A stretch of DNA of 64,000 nucleotides from Mesorhizobium sp. AR02 (GTDB taxonomy: Bacteria; Pseudomonadota; Alphaproteobacteria; Rhizobiales; Rhizobiaceae): positions 2,480,001 to 2,544,000 of the forward strand of contig NZ_CP080531.1 in assembly GCF_024746835.1 (NCBI RefSeq), in the 5' to 3' direction. The position numbers and the translations under genes were made by a program. This document shows positions 16,958 through 25,525 of this stretch, piece by piece (the stretch's first letter is position 1; each line of letters starts with the position of its first letter). The notes under the pieces are model-generated. The model did not search any database, was not told the origin of the DNA, and was given only the letters and a program-made list of their open reading frames with translations.

Positions 16958-17518
16958 TTACTTCGGCAACAGCACCTTGTTGACGACATGGATGACGCCG
17001 TTCGACTGGTTGACGTCGGCGATCGTCACCTTCGCCTCGCCGCCGGACTCGTCCATGATGTAGAGCTTGCCCTTCTTGACCTCGGCGGTGAGCGTGTCGC
17101 CGGAGACGGTCTTCATCTCGTATTTGCCGCCCATCGCCTTGGCCTTCTTCATCATCTCGGCGCCGGAAATCTTACCGGCCACGACATGCGCGGTCAGCAC
17201 CTTGGTGAGCTTGTCCTTGTTCTCGGGCTTGAGCAGCGTGTCGACCGTGCCGGCCGGAAGTGCCGCAAAGGCCTCGTTGGTCGGGGCGAAGACGGTGAAC
17301 GGTCCGGCGCCCTGCAAAGTATCGACCAGGCCGGCGGCCTTGACCGCGGCGACCAGCGTCGTGTGGTCCTTCGAATTGACGGCGTTCTCGACGATGTTCT
17401 TGGTGGTGTACATCGGCGCGCCGCCGACATTCGGGTTCTTGGCATAGGCCGGGGCGGCAATCGCCACGCCGGCGACGAGTGCGGAAATGGCGATGATCCT
17501 GAATGACGGCAAGCGCAT
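16958..17518 (-). CDS. Secreted fasciclin (FAS1) domain protein, copy 2
   Basis: A 186-residue protein with a signal peptide (cleavage after PAYA, about residue 26) and one FAS1 domain (GPFTVFAPTNEAFAALP; SNGVIHVVNKVLLP). The ATG at 17518 has GGAGGA a few bases upstream. Compared with copy 1 at 6172-6729 the stretch from NPNVGG to NKDKL is almost the same in protein and about 90 percent identical in DNA, whereas the following 50 residues are diverged and lysine-rich (MMKKAKAMGGKYEMK). It lies between the marR efflux operon and yidC. Confidence 0.92.
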   Translation of the reverse strand: MRLPSFRIIAISALVAGVAIAAPAYAKNPNVGGAPMYTTKNIVENAVNSKDHTTLVAAVKAAGLVDTLQGAGPFTVFAPTNEAFAALPAGTVDTLLKPENKDKLTKVLTAHVVAGKISGAEMMKKAKAMGGKYEMKTVSGDTLTAEVKKGKLYIMDESGGEAKVTIADVNQSNGVIHVVNKVLLPK

Positions 17519-17580
17519 GTGGTCTTCCTCCGGGTGAGGGCTGATCGGAATTGATAGCCTTTGGAAATGCACACGCAGTC

Positions 17581-17605
17581 ACGCCTCGCGACCGCTTGCA
17601 GTTTC
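17581..17605 (-). promoter_or_regulatory. Candidate ECF-type promoter of the second fasciclin gene
   Basis: On the minus strand GAAAC (17601-17605) is followed after 17 nt by CGT (17581-17583, context CGTGA). This resembles the pair upstream of fasciclin copy 1 (GAAACT..CGTAT), so both genes may answer to the ECF sigma at 4689-5228. It is a visual match without statistics. Confidence 0.3.
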
Positions 17606-17637
17606 GCCGATCACGGGAACGTGAACGAATATCCGCC

Positions 17638-17668
17638 CAAAGAAAAAGCCCGGACGAACCGGGCTTTT
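17638..17668. terminator. Terminator after yidC (bidirectional)
   Basis: AAAAGCCCGG (17644-17653) and CCGGGCTTTT (17659-17668) form a 10-bp stem with a 5-nt loop and T-rich flanks on both strands. It follows yidC on the minus strand. Confidence 0.85.
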
Positions 17669-17718
17669 CGCGAAGAGAGAGAGAGTTTCTATTCCGCTTC
17701 TTTGCAGAAGAAGGGCGG

Positions 17719-19530
17719 CTACTCCGCCGGCGACGGTTTCTTTCGAAACAGCGCGACCAGATTGTCCCACAGCTCGATCTTGGCGCCCTGGCGCTTCATG
17801 ATCACGCCCTGCTGGAGGATCGACAGCGTGTTGTTCCAGGCCCAGTAGATGACGAGGCCAGCCGGGAAACCCGCCATCATGAAGGTGAAGATGATCGGCA
17901 TCCAGGTGAAGATCGCGGCCTGGGTCGGATCCGGCGGCGTCGGGTTCATGCGCATCTGCAGGAACATGGTGACACCCATGATCAGCGGCCACACACCGAT
18001 CATCAGCATGTGCGGCAGCGTCACCGGAACCAGGCCGAACAGGTTGAAGATCGAGGTCGGGTCGGGCGCTGCCAGATCCTGGATCCAGCCGAAGAACGGC
18101 GCATGGCGCATCTCGATGGTGATGTAGAGCACCTTGTAGAGCGAGAAGAAGACCGGGATCTGCAGCGCCACCGGCCAGCAGCCGGCAAGCGGATTGATCT
18201 TCTCGGTCTTGTAGAGCTCCATCATCGCCTGCTGCTGCTTCATCTTGTCGTCCGCGTATTTCTCGCGGATCTCGAGCATCTTGGGCTGCACCTTCTTCAT
18301 GTTCGCCATCGACGCGTAGGACTTGTTGGCGAGCGGGAAGAAAATGGCCTTGACGATGACGGTGGTGGCGAGGATCGCCAGGCCGAAATTGCCGAAGAAT
18401 TTGTAGAGCGTGTCGATCAGCCAGAACATCGGCTTGGTGATGAAATAGAACCAGCCCCAGTCGATCACCAGATTGAACTGGCGAATATGACGGTCCGCCT
18501 CGTAGGCGTTGATCTTGGCGACTTCCTTGGCGCCGGCGAAGATCTCTGTCTCGACCGTCGCGGACTGGCCGGCCTCGACATTGATCGCATCGGTGAGGAA
18601 GTCGGACTGGTAGCGGTGCCGGCCATCCTCGAAAAAGGCATAGCGCGGCTGGAAAGGCTGCTTCTCGGTCGGCACCAGCGTGACCGCCCAGTATTTGTCA
18701 GTGATGCCGAGCCAACCATCGGTCGACTTGCCCGGCGTGACCTGCTTTTCAGATTCGATCTTGGCGTATTTGTATTCGGCCAGACCCTCGGTGCCGGTAA
18801 CGCCGATCAGGCCCTCATGCAGCACATAGGTGCTGGCGACGGCCGGCTTGTCGTAGCGGGTGACGCGGCCGTAGTTGAACAGCGAAACCGCGCTCGAGCC
18901 GGAATTCTGCACCGTGTCCGACACCGTGAACATGTAGTTGGCGTCGACGGAGAAGATGCGCTTGAAGGTCAGGCCCTTGTCGTTGGTGTAGGTGAGCGTC
19001 ACCGGCGTCGACGGGGTCAGCGTCGGATTGCCATCCACGCTCCACGCCGTGTCCGACCCCGGCACCGAGCCGGTCTTGTCGTTGCCGACGAAGCCGATCT
19101 CGGCGAAATAGCCGGTGGGCAGCGCCTGCGGGTTGAGCAGTTCGATCTCTGGTGAATTCTTGTCGACGGTCTCGGTGTAGTGCTTGAGCTTGAGGTCGTC
19201 GAGGCGCGCGCCGGTCAGGTTGATCGAGCCCTCGAGGCTCGGCGTGTCGATCTTGACGCGCTTCGAAGCTGCAAGCGCCTGATCGCGGCCGGCCGCGGTG
19301 ACGGTTTCGCCGCCGGGCGCGCTGGGAATGGTGCCCGGCGCCGGAGCCGGTGTTCCAGCACCCGGATTGGCCGCCTCGGCCGCCTTCTTCTGCTCTTCCA
19401 CACGCTGCTGCTCGATCTTGGCGGCCTCGCGCTGCGACGCGACGCGCGGGTTCATGTAGAAAACCTGCCACAGAGTCAGGATCAGCACCGACAGCGCGAT
19501 GGTGATGAAGAAGTTCCGGTTGTTTTCCAT
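17719..19530 (-). CDS. yidC: Membrane protein insertase YidC
   Basis: A 603-residue Oxa1/YidC insertase that places proteins in the inner membrane with or without SecYEG. It has an N-terminal helix (NFFITIALSVLILTLWQVFY), an alanine/proline-rich linker, a large periplasmic beta domain (about residues 80-350) and the conserved helices (NFGLAILATTVIVKAIFFPL; MLEIREKYADDKMKQQQ; GCWPVALQIPVFFSLYKVL; PTSIFNLFG). It lies 14 nt after rnpA in the classic rpmH-rnpA-yidC order. In related genomes engB normally follows; here about 5.4 kb of inserted genes intervene. Confidence 0.97.
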   Translation of the reverse strand: MENNRNFFITIALSVLILTLWQVFYMNPRVASQREAAKIEQQRVEEQKKAAEAANPGAGTPAPAPGTIPSAPGGETVTAAGRDQALAASKRVKIDTPSLEGSINLTGARLDDLKLKHYTETVDKNSPEIELLNPQALPTGYFAEIGFVGNDKTGSVPGSDTAWSVDGNPTLTPSTPVTLTYTNDKGLTFKRIFSVDANYMFTVSDTVQNSGSSAVSLFNYGRVTRYDKPAVASTYVLHEGLIGVTGTEGLAEYKYAKIESEKQVTPGKSTDGWLGITDKYWAVTLVPTEKQPFQPRYAFFEDGRHRYQSDFLTDAINVEAGQSATVETEIFAGAKEVAKINAYEADRHIRQFNLVIDWGWFYFITKPMFWLIDTLYKFFGNFGLAILATTVIVKAIFFPLANKSYASMANMKKVQPKMLEIREKYADDKMKQQQAMMELYKTEKINPLAGCWPVALQIPVFFSLYKVLYITIEMRHAPFFGWIQDLAAPDPTSIFNLFGLVPVTLPHMLMIGVWPLIMGVTMFLQMRMNPTPPDPTQAAIFTWMPIIFTFMMAGFPAGLVIYWAWNNTLSILQQGVIMKRQGAKIELWDNLVALFRKKPSPAE

Positions 19531-19544
19531 CGAGAGCCCTTGGC

Positions 19545-19898
19545 CTATCGTGTTCCGCGAAGTCGGCGGGAGAGTTCGGCCTTCAATTGGCCGAACGGGG
19601 CGCGCAGCGCGTCATCGCGCCCGACGATGACATAATCATTGCCGGGCACCATGTCATCTGCGGCATGGACGCGGACAGCTTCTTTCAGCCGCCGCCTGAC
19701 GCGGTTGCGCACAACAGCGTTGCCGACCTTCTTGGTGACGGTGTAGCCGACGCGCGGCACGCCGCCATCGCCGCGGTCGAGGACCTCGACGAGGAAAAAC
19801 CGTCCGCGTCGCTTTTCACCACGACGGACGGCCAGGAATTCCGCGCGTTTCAGAAGCCGTTTGGGATTTTGCCCCACTGGCTTGCCGGTTGCGGGCAA
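19545..19898 (-). CDS. rnpA: Ribonuclease P protein component
   Basis: A 117-residue protein cofactor of RNase P, which trims tRNA 5' ends. The RNR motif is present as [18 protein letters not shown], preceded by [19 protein letters not shown]. The start is set to TTG at 19898 ([18 protein letters not shown]), giving normal length with a purine-rich GAGACGAGA upstream; GTG at 19877 is an alternative. The open frame continues upstream to 20090 through rpmH, which is not coding in this frame. It is 14 nt downstream of rpmH. Confidence 0.95.
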   Translation of the reverse strand: MPATGKPVGQNPKRLLKRAEFLAVRRGEKRRGRFFLVEVLDRGDGGVPRVGYTVTKKVGNAVVRNRVRRRLKEAVRVHAADDMVPGNDYVIVGRDDALRAPFGQLKAELSRRLRGTR

Positions 19899-19912
19899 CG
19901 ATCTCGTCTCGC

Positions 19913-20047
19913 TTAGGCGCTGAGCCGCTTGCGGCCGCGGTTGCGGCGAGCTGCGACGACGCCACGACCACCCTTGGTGGCCATGCGGGCACGGAAGCCG
20001 TGCCGACGTTTGCGGACGAGTTTGGACGGTTGGTAGGTACGCTTCAT
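19913..20047 (-). CDS. rpmH: 50S ribosomal protein L34
   Basis: A 44-residue protein, [18 protein letters not shown].. to ..[11 protein letters not shown], an unmistakable L34. Its start ATG is at 20047 and its stop TAA at 19913. It is too short for many open-frame lists but is the first gene of the rpmH-rnpA-yidC operon. A near-consensus promoter lies about 120 nt upstream (20169-20197). Confidence 0.97.
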   Translation of the reverse strand: MKRTYQPSKLVRKRRHGFRARMATKGGRGVVAARRNRGRKRLSA

Positions 20048-20168
20048 TTGTTTTAATACCGCGGGGTGCGGCCCTTCTTGATTCTGTCACTTTGTAACAG
20101 GAGCTTTGCCGGGCCGGCTTTGGCGCGATCGAAACCGCGCCGGGACGAATGGCCCGAGCGTGAGCGGG

Positions 20169-20197
20169 CTTATAGAAAGAAGGGTTTTGGAAGTCAA
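20169..20197 (-). promoter_or_regulatory. Housekeeping promoter of rpmH-rnpA-yidC
   Basis: On the minus strand TTGACT (20192-20197) and TATAAG (20169-20174) are separated by exactly 17 nt. This predicts a transcript start near 20162 and a leader of about 115 nt before rpmH. It is the best sigma-70-like promoter in the window. Confidence 0.7.
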
Positions 20198-20327
20198 TCC
20201 GGGGTCGTCACGCCGCGGACACAGGCTTTATGACAGTAATTTAATGTTCCGACCAACGGATAAAATTGGCAAAAAAGCCGTAATCGCCTAATCTTGGCTG
20301 ATCAAGTGATTGTGAAGATAGAGTCGC

Positions 20328-21815
20328 ATGAGCGAAGCCAGCCAAGCGGGGGAAGGGATCGGCACGGCGCCTGCCACCGTCCGCAGCGTGCCGCTGTCGC
20401 GCGGCCTGTCGACAAAACTGCTGCTGCTCACCATCGTCTTCGTGCTTTTGGCCGAAGTGCTCATCTTCCTGCCCTGGATCGCCAGCTACCGGCTGAGTTG
20501 GCTCAAGGAACGGCTGAGCACGGCCGCTGCCGTGTCGATCGTGCTGGTGCAGGGCGAGTCGACCTCGCTGTCGCGCACGGCGCAGAATGACGTGCTGATG
20601 GCGATCGGCGCCAAGGCGATCGCGGTGCGCGATGGCGGCGTCTCCCGGCTTCTGGTGGTGGCGGATATGCCGCCGCAGGTCGACGAGCATATCGACCTCG
20701 CCAGCGTCGGCATGATCAAGGGCATGACCGGCGCGCTCGACACGCTGTTCTTCGGCGGCGACCGGATGCTGCGCGTCTTCGGACCGGTCGGCGACAGCGA
20801 CAAGGAATTCGAGCTGATCATGCCGGACTATTCGCTGCGCAAGGCCATGCTCATCTATTCGCGCAATGTTGCCTTCGTCTCGCTGCTGATCTCGCTGTTC
20901 ACGGCCATGCTGGTCTATGCCGCGATCGACCTGATCATGATCGGGCCGATCCGCACCATGACGCGCTCGATGCTGTCCTTCTCCGAAGCCCCCGACGACC
21001 CCGGGCGCATCATCCATCCCGCCGCCCGCGCCGACGAGATCGGCGTTGCCGAACGCGAGCTGTCGCAGATGCAGGAGCGGCTGCAAAAGATGCTCTCCGA
21101 GCAGAAGCATCTTGCCGATCTCGGCCTGGCGGTCTCGAAGATCAACCACGACATGCGCAACATCCTGGCTTCGGCGCAGCTGATGTCGGACCGCCTGCGC
21201 CAGGTCAGGGATCCGACCGTGCAGGCCTTCGCGCCGAAGCTTTTGCGCGCGCTGGACCGTGCGGTGTCTTATTCGGAAGGCGTGCTTCACTATGGCCGCA
21301 CGCAGGAGCCGCCGCCTTCGCGCCGCAGGGTGCGGCTGCGCCAGCTGGTCGAGGACGTGCACGGGCTGCTCGATATAGAAGAGGGCATCGAGTTCATCAA
21401 CGCCGTCGAGGCGGCTTTCGAGGTGGATGCCGATTCCGACCAGCTGTTCCGGGTGCTCACCAATCTGTGCCGTAACTCGGTGCAGGCGATGGCGGCCGAC
21501 ACCGAGAGCGCCGTGGTGCGGCGGCTTGCGGTATCGGCCGTGCGCCTGGGCAGCGTCAGCCGCATCGCCGTCACCGACACCGGTCCCGGCCTGCCGCCGA
21601 AAGCGCGCGAAAACCTGTTCGCGGCGTTTCGCGGCTCGGCGCGCAGCGGCGGCACCGGCCTTGGCCTGGCCATCGCGCATGAACTGATCCGGGCGCATGG
21701 CGGCACGGTGGAGCTGGTCGAGTCGATTGGCGGACGCACCACTTTCGCCGTCACCATCCCCGACCAGCCGGTGCGGCTCGACCAGGCCCGCGGCAGCCTG
21801 CGCCGCCCAGCATGA
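20328..21815 (+). CDS. Sensor histidine kinase, orphan
   Basis: A 495-residue membrane kinase with transmembrane helices at about residues 30-48 and 185-205 flanking a periplasmic sensing region of some 135 residues. A HAMP-like linker (IDLIMIGPIRTMTRSM) follows, then a dimerisation helix with the phospho-acceptor His274 in VSKINHDMRNILASAQL, and an ATPase domain (NLCRNSVQAM N box, DTGPGLP G1, GTGLGLAIAHEL G2). The acceptor context NHDMRN is less usual than HEL/HDL types. No response regulator is adjacent, so its partner is unknown. The start at 20328 is ATG. Confidence 0.92.
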   Translation: MSEASQAGEGIGTAPATVRSVPLSRGLSTKLLLLTIVFVLLAEVLIFLPWIASYRLSWLKERLSTAAAVSIVLVQGESTSLSRTAQNDVLMAIGAKAIAVRDGGVSRLLVVADMPPQVDEHIDLASVGMIKGMTGALDTLFFGGDRMLRVFGPVGDSDKEFELIMPDYSLRKAMLIYSRNVAFVSLLISLFTAMLVYAAIDLIMIGPIRTMTRSMLSFSEAPDDPGRIIHPAARADEIGVAERELSQMQERLQKMLSEQKHLADLGLAVSKINHDMRNILASAQLMSDRLRQVRDPTVQAFAPKLLRALDRAVSYSEGVLHYGRTQEPPPSRRRVRLRQLVEDVHGLLDIEEGIEFINAVEAAFEVDADSDQLFRVLTNLCRNSVQAMAADTESAVVRRLAVSAVRLGSVSRIAVTDTGPGLPPKARENLFAAFRGSARSGGTGLGLAIAHELIRAHGGTVELVESIGGRTTFAVTIPDQPVRLDQARGSLRRPA

Positions 21816-22094
21816 CGGCCTCGGCGCTGTTTTCCTGAGGGCTCTTGCCCTTGAATCCTGACACTTTCGATGACTTTCGCCGCGACTTTCCCCCTCTCGG
21901 CCTGAAATCAGGCCGGCTCCCGGCAGCTTCAAAGTCTTGGGATCGGGGCCGTTACCCCCAGATGACGCACTCGCGACAAAACTTTTGCCGGATCGGCTTG
22001 CTTTTCCCAAATTCAGTCGCTAGGGAACTGCACACATTCGCGGCCGACCCCTCAAGGATCGGATCGTGGGGCCGTTGAAAACATGGCCTGATGC

Positions 22095-22171
22095 GCGCCC
22101 GTAGCTCAGCTGGATAGAGCACCAGACTACGAATCTGGGGGTCAGGAGTTCGAATCTCTTCGGGCGCGCCA
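22095..22171 (+). tRNA. tRNA-Arg (anticodon ACG)
   Basis: The cloverleaf is complete: acceptor GCGCCCG/CGGGCGC, D-arm GCTC..GAGC, anticodon stem CCAGA/TCTGG with loop CTACGAA (ACG at 22129-22131), a T-arm with GTTCGAAT and an encoded CCA at 22169-22171. ACG is the normal inosine-modified arginine anticodon. No integrase gene or att duplication was seen next to it. Confidence 0.97.
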
Positions 22172-22353
22172 TTTCTTGAAACCGCTCATTTTGTTCGATC
22201 GTCGAACCGTTCGTAGACGCGGCGTCTGGGACGTTTCCGTCGGCAACGCGGCCCAGCGATCCCCATTGCCGCGAGCTCGATCGGGCAGCTTGATTATGGG
22301 ACGTTCCTGCGCACTCCAAAAACCAATTGCGAGATAGAGTCAGTCGATCTAAA

Positions 22354-22374
22354 CTGATTGCATAGTGCAATCAG
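22354..22374. promoter_or_regulatory. Perfect 21-bp palindrome upstream of the RibD/DHFR-fold gene
   Basis: CTGATTGCA (22354-22362), TAG, TGCAATCAG (22366-22374): 9-bp perfect arms with a 3-nt centre, 38 nt upstream of the GTG start at 22413. It lacks a T tract and looks like a repressor operator, not a terminator. The cognate regulator is not in view. Confidence 0.6.
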
Positions 22375-22412
22375 AAGCGCGCGGATATGCCGTGTGAGGA
22401 AAGGCGGAAGGC

Positions 22413-22943
<531 letters not shown>

Positions 22944-23155
22944 TCGCGCGATGTGCGCCCGTGCCGTTCCACCGCGTTGACAAGGAGGAATAAGCCTCGC
23001 AGCCGGGCGAGGGCCTGCACAAAGCGGCACGTGCAAGCGGTAGCGTTCATCGCGCGGTACGGCGCCAACCTCCTGATGGATTGTATGGTTTTGCTGATAC
23101 AGCCGATATTGTCCGTTCGCGTACGGCAGGCGCAGCCTTTGGAGTAGATCCGACC

Positions 23156-23914
23156 ATGCCCCCTCCCAGCATCAAGCGCGCGCTGATCACCGGCGCCGGA
23201 GCCGCCGACGGCATCGGCTTCGCCATTGCCCGCCAGCTTGGCAACACCGGCCATGCCGTGTTCCTGACCGGCGCCAGCGCGCGCGTGCTTGACCGCGCCG
23301 CCGGGCTTTGTGCCGAAGGCATCGATGCCAGGGCCGTGGTTGCCGATCTCACCAAGGCCGCCGATGTCGCGCGGCTGCGGGCTGAGGTCGGCGCCGTTGA
23401 TATACTGGTCAACAATGCCGGCATGGGCTCGCTGGCGTCGCCATCGGCCGACAAGGCGTTCCTCGCCATGACCGAGGCCGATTGGGATCAGGGCATCGAG
23501 GTCAGCCTGAAGACGGCGTTTCTGGTCACCCATGCGTTCCTGCCGGCGATGGTCGAAGCGGGCTATGGGCGCATCATCAATGTGGCGTCGGTCACCGGGC
23601 CGCTCGTGTCTTTCGTGGGCACATCAGCCTATTCCGCCGCCAAGGCCGGCATGGTCGGCCTGACGCGCACGCTGGCGCTCGAAGTGGCCAGGAGCGGCGT
23701 CACGGTCAACGCCGTGGCGCCCGGCTGGATCGCAACGGGCTCGTCGAGCGAGATGGAGCTGACAGCGGCCCTGCATACGCCGCTGGCGCGAGCCGGCCGG
23801 CCGGATGAAGTGGCGGCGGCGGTGGTGTTCCTGGCCTCGGAAGGCGCCAGCTATGTCAATGGCGCCCTTTTGGTGGTCGACGGCGGCAACAGCCTGCAGG
23901 AGCTCAAGGGCTGA
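23156..23914 (+). CDS. Short-chain dehydrogenase/reductase (FabG-like)
   Basis: A 252-residue oxidoreductase of the classical SDR family. It has the NAD(P)-binding TGAGAADGIG near the N-terminus, NNAGMG, the catalytic serine in NVASVTG, YSAAKAG (Tyr and Lys) and the PGWIATG segment. The substrate is not predictable. ATG at 23156 fits family length, with GGAG upstream; an upstream extension to 23081 is unconserved. It stands alone between the RibD-fold gene and the TMEM175-like gene. Confidence 0.88.
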   Translation: MPPPSIKRALITGAGAADGIGFAIARQLGNTGHAVFLTGASARVLDRAAGLCAEGIDARAVVADLTKAADVARLRAEVGAVDILVNNAGMGSLASPSADKAFLAMTEADWDQGIEVSLKTAFLVTHAFLPAMVEAGYGRIINVASVTGPLVSFVGTSAYSAAKAGMVGLTRTLALEVARSGVTVNAVAPGWIATGSSSEMELTAALHTPLARAGRPDEVAAAVVFLASEGASYVNGALLVVDGGNSLQELKG

Positions 23915-23941
23915 AGGACCGGCCGCCAGGCGGGCAAGGGA

Positions 23942-24538
23942 TCAGCCTTTGCCTGGGCCCTTCCTTGATCGCGGTACTTCCGGCCTGAGATAGACCGCCA
24001 GGCAGCAGCAACAGATGACCAGTCCGGCAATCGGGTATTTCAGGGCCACCACTGCCGCCAGCGCGAAAAGGCAGAGCGTCGCCAGCGCGCGGACGCGCAT
24101 GCGCTTTCGCACATCAAGCGGAACCTCGTGCGCCGGCATCGGCTCGATGAGTTCCCGGATCAGCAAGATGTAGGTCAGGTTCACCAGGAAGAAGACGGCG
24201 GCGTAGAAGGCGACTGGCTGCGGCGCCAGTTCACTGACCGCCATCCAGGCGGTCGCCAGCGGCAGCAGCGACACCGAGAACAGATGCGCGAAATTGTACC
24301 ACATCAGGCTGGTCGTCGCCGCCGTCGCGTGGCGCAGGAGATGATGGTGGTTCGCCCAGACGATGGCGATGAAGAGATAGCTGACGCCATAGCTCAGCCA
24401 TGTCGGCCACAGTGCCAGAAGCGCCGCGAAGGTCGGGAGTTCCGGCGGGTGCAGATCGAGCACCAGAACCGTGATGAGGACGGCGAAAACGCCATCAGAA
24501 AATGCGCTCAACCGATCGAGCCCTGTGGAAGGAAGCAC
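23942..24538 (-). CDS. TMEM175/DUF1211 family potassium channel-like membrane protein
   Basis: A 198-residue membrane protein. The family signature RLSAFSDGVFAVLITVLVLDL starts at residue 9 (FSDGVFA is the hallmark of helix 1 of TMEM175 channels). About six hydrophobic segments follow, with the NHHHLLRH segment between helices 2 and 3. Bacterial members form K+-permeable channels; the physiological role is unknown. The C-terminus is basic and cytoplasmic. Confidence 0.82.
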   Translation of the reverse strand: MLPSTGLDRLSAFSDGVFAVLITVLVLDLHPPELPTFAALLALWPTWLSYGVSYLFIAIVWANHHHLLRHATAATTSLMWYNFAHLFSVSLLPLATAWMAVSELAPQPVAFYAAVFFLVNLTYILLIRELIEPMPAHEVPLDVRKRMRVRALATLCLFALAAVVALKYPIAGLVICCCCLAVYLRPEVPRSRKGPGKG

Positions 24539-24796
24539 GAGGAACCGTCCCTGTCGCCGTTCGTCGCGCCTATAGTAGCGTTCTCGCCTGCAATATCCAT
24601 GTCCGCGCCGGCCGTTTTGACACCGTCAGCGCCGCCGCTTCGGGCCAGGAAGCCGTGCCTCCGAAATCCACCAGCAAATTTTCTGCATTATCGGCGGCAG
24701 TTTCGTCGGCCCGTCGGCATGGATGATGTTGGTGGGTGGCGGGAAGCGGCCAACCTGCCAGATCACATCTTGCTGCGCGATAGCAATTTCACTATG

Positions 24797-24815
24797 TTGA
24801 TAGCATTGCCATCAA
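24797..24815. promoter_or_regulatory. Palindromic operator of the FitAB-type module
   Basis: TTGAT (24797-24801) and ATCAA (24811-24815) flank AGCATTGCC, making a 19-bp near-palindrome 20 nt upstream of the antitoxin start. Related GATAGC/GCTATC half-sites lie on both sides (about 24779 and 24829). Autorepression through such sites is typical for ribbon-helix-helix antitoxins of this class. Confidence 0.6.
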
Positions 24816-24835
24816 CTATCCAGGAAGGCTATCGG

Positions 24836-25090
24836 ATGCCCGCCGTTACTATTCGCAACCTGTCCGAAGAGGCACACCGCGCCCTCAAGGTGCGCGCGGC
24901 CCATCATGGCCGTAGCACCGAGGCCGAAATGCGCGAGCTTCTGGAGGCGGCGGTTCGTCCCGCCAACCGCATTCGTATCGGCTCCGCCCTGTCGGCGTTG
25001 AGCCGTAACGCCGGGCTGACCAATGCCGATTTCGAACCGCTGGAGCAGGATCGCGACAGAACGCCGGCTACGCCCATGAGCTTCGAATGA
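24836..25090 (+). CDS. FitA-like ribbon-helix-helix antitoxin
   Basis: An 84-residue antitoxin. The N-terminus MPAVTIRNLSEEAHRALKVRAAHHGRSTEAEMRELL is a FitA/VapB-type ribbon-helix-helix (cited by its start MPAVTIRNLSEEAHRALK). The tail binds the toxin. The ATG at 24836 has AGGAAGG at 24822-24828. The open frame runs far upstream but with no relation to the family. The stop overlaps the toxin start (ATGA). Confidence 0.9.
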   Translation: MPAVTIRNLSEEAHRALKVRAAHHGRSTEAEMRELLEAAVRPANRIRIGSALSALSRNAGLTNADFEPLEQDRDRTPATPMSFE

Positions 25091-25509
25091 TCGTTCTGGA
25101 CACGAATATCGTCTCCGAGGCGATGAAGCCGGAGCCGGCCCCTGCCGTCCGCGACTGGCTGGACGAGCAGGCTGCCGAAACCCTCTATCTCTCGAGCGTG
25201 ACCGTCGCAGAGCTGCTGTTCGGCATCGGTGTGCTGCCTGACGGGCGGCGCAAACAGAATCTGGCCACGACGCTCGACGGGCTTCTCGACCTGTTCGACG
25301 GCAGAATCCTTCCCTTCGATAGAGATGCCGCCCGCCGTTACGCGGATCTGGCCGTCGCAGCCCGCAACGCGGGCAGGGGCTTTCCCACGCCGGACGGATA
25401 TATTGCGGCGATCGCGGTCGCCCACGGCTTCGTGGTCGCGACTCGTGACGCCAGCGCCTTCAAGGCTGCAGGCGTTCCCGTGATCGCCCCCTGGAAGGCC
25501 GGACAATGA
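25087..25509 (+). CDS. FitB/VapC-type PIN domain toxin
   Basis: A 140-residue PIN-domain ribonuclease toxin. The four acidic metal ligands can be placed: D5 (VLDTN), E42 (VAELLFG), D103 (PTPDGYIAA) and D121 (ATRDASAF). The start at 25087 overlaps the antitoxin stop by 4 nt. VapC-family toxins cleave tRNA or rRNA when freed from the antitoxin. All catalytic residues are intact, so the module looks functional. Confidence 0.92.
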   Translation: MIVLDTNIVSEAMKPEPAPAVRDWLDEQAAETLYLSSVTVAELLFGIGVLPDGRRKQNLATTLDGLLDLFDGRILPFDRDAARRYADLAVAARNAGRGFPTPDGYIAAIAVAHGFVVATRDASAFKAAGVPVIAPWKAGQ

Positions 25510-25525
25510 GGGCCGCGTTCTTGCG

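Noticed and set aside
14950..16989. A 679-residue minus-strand open frame across the second EmrAB operon
   Set aside because: It is a complementary shadow of the adaptor and transporter genes, very rich in Arg/His/Gln/Asp, with no domain visible.
17551..19155. A 534-residue plus-strand open frame across yidC
   Set aside because: It is the antisense of yidC, a certain gene with all expected motifs; the frame shows only repetitive charged sequence.
20241..22010. A 589-residue minus-strand open frame across the histidine kinase
   Set aside because: It is antisense to a kinase with clear H, N and G boxes; the composition is that of a shadow frame.
24128..24835. A long N-terminal extension of the FitA-like antitoxin
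   Set aside because: The antitoxin family begins at MPAVTIRNL with a good ribosome-binding site at 24822-24828; the upstream part is antisense to the TMEM175-like gene.
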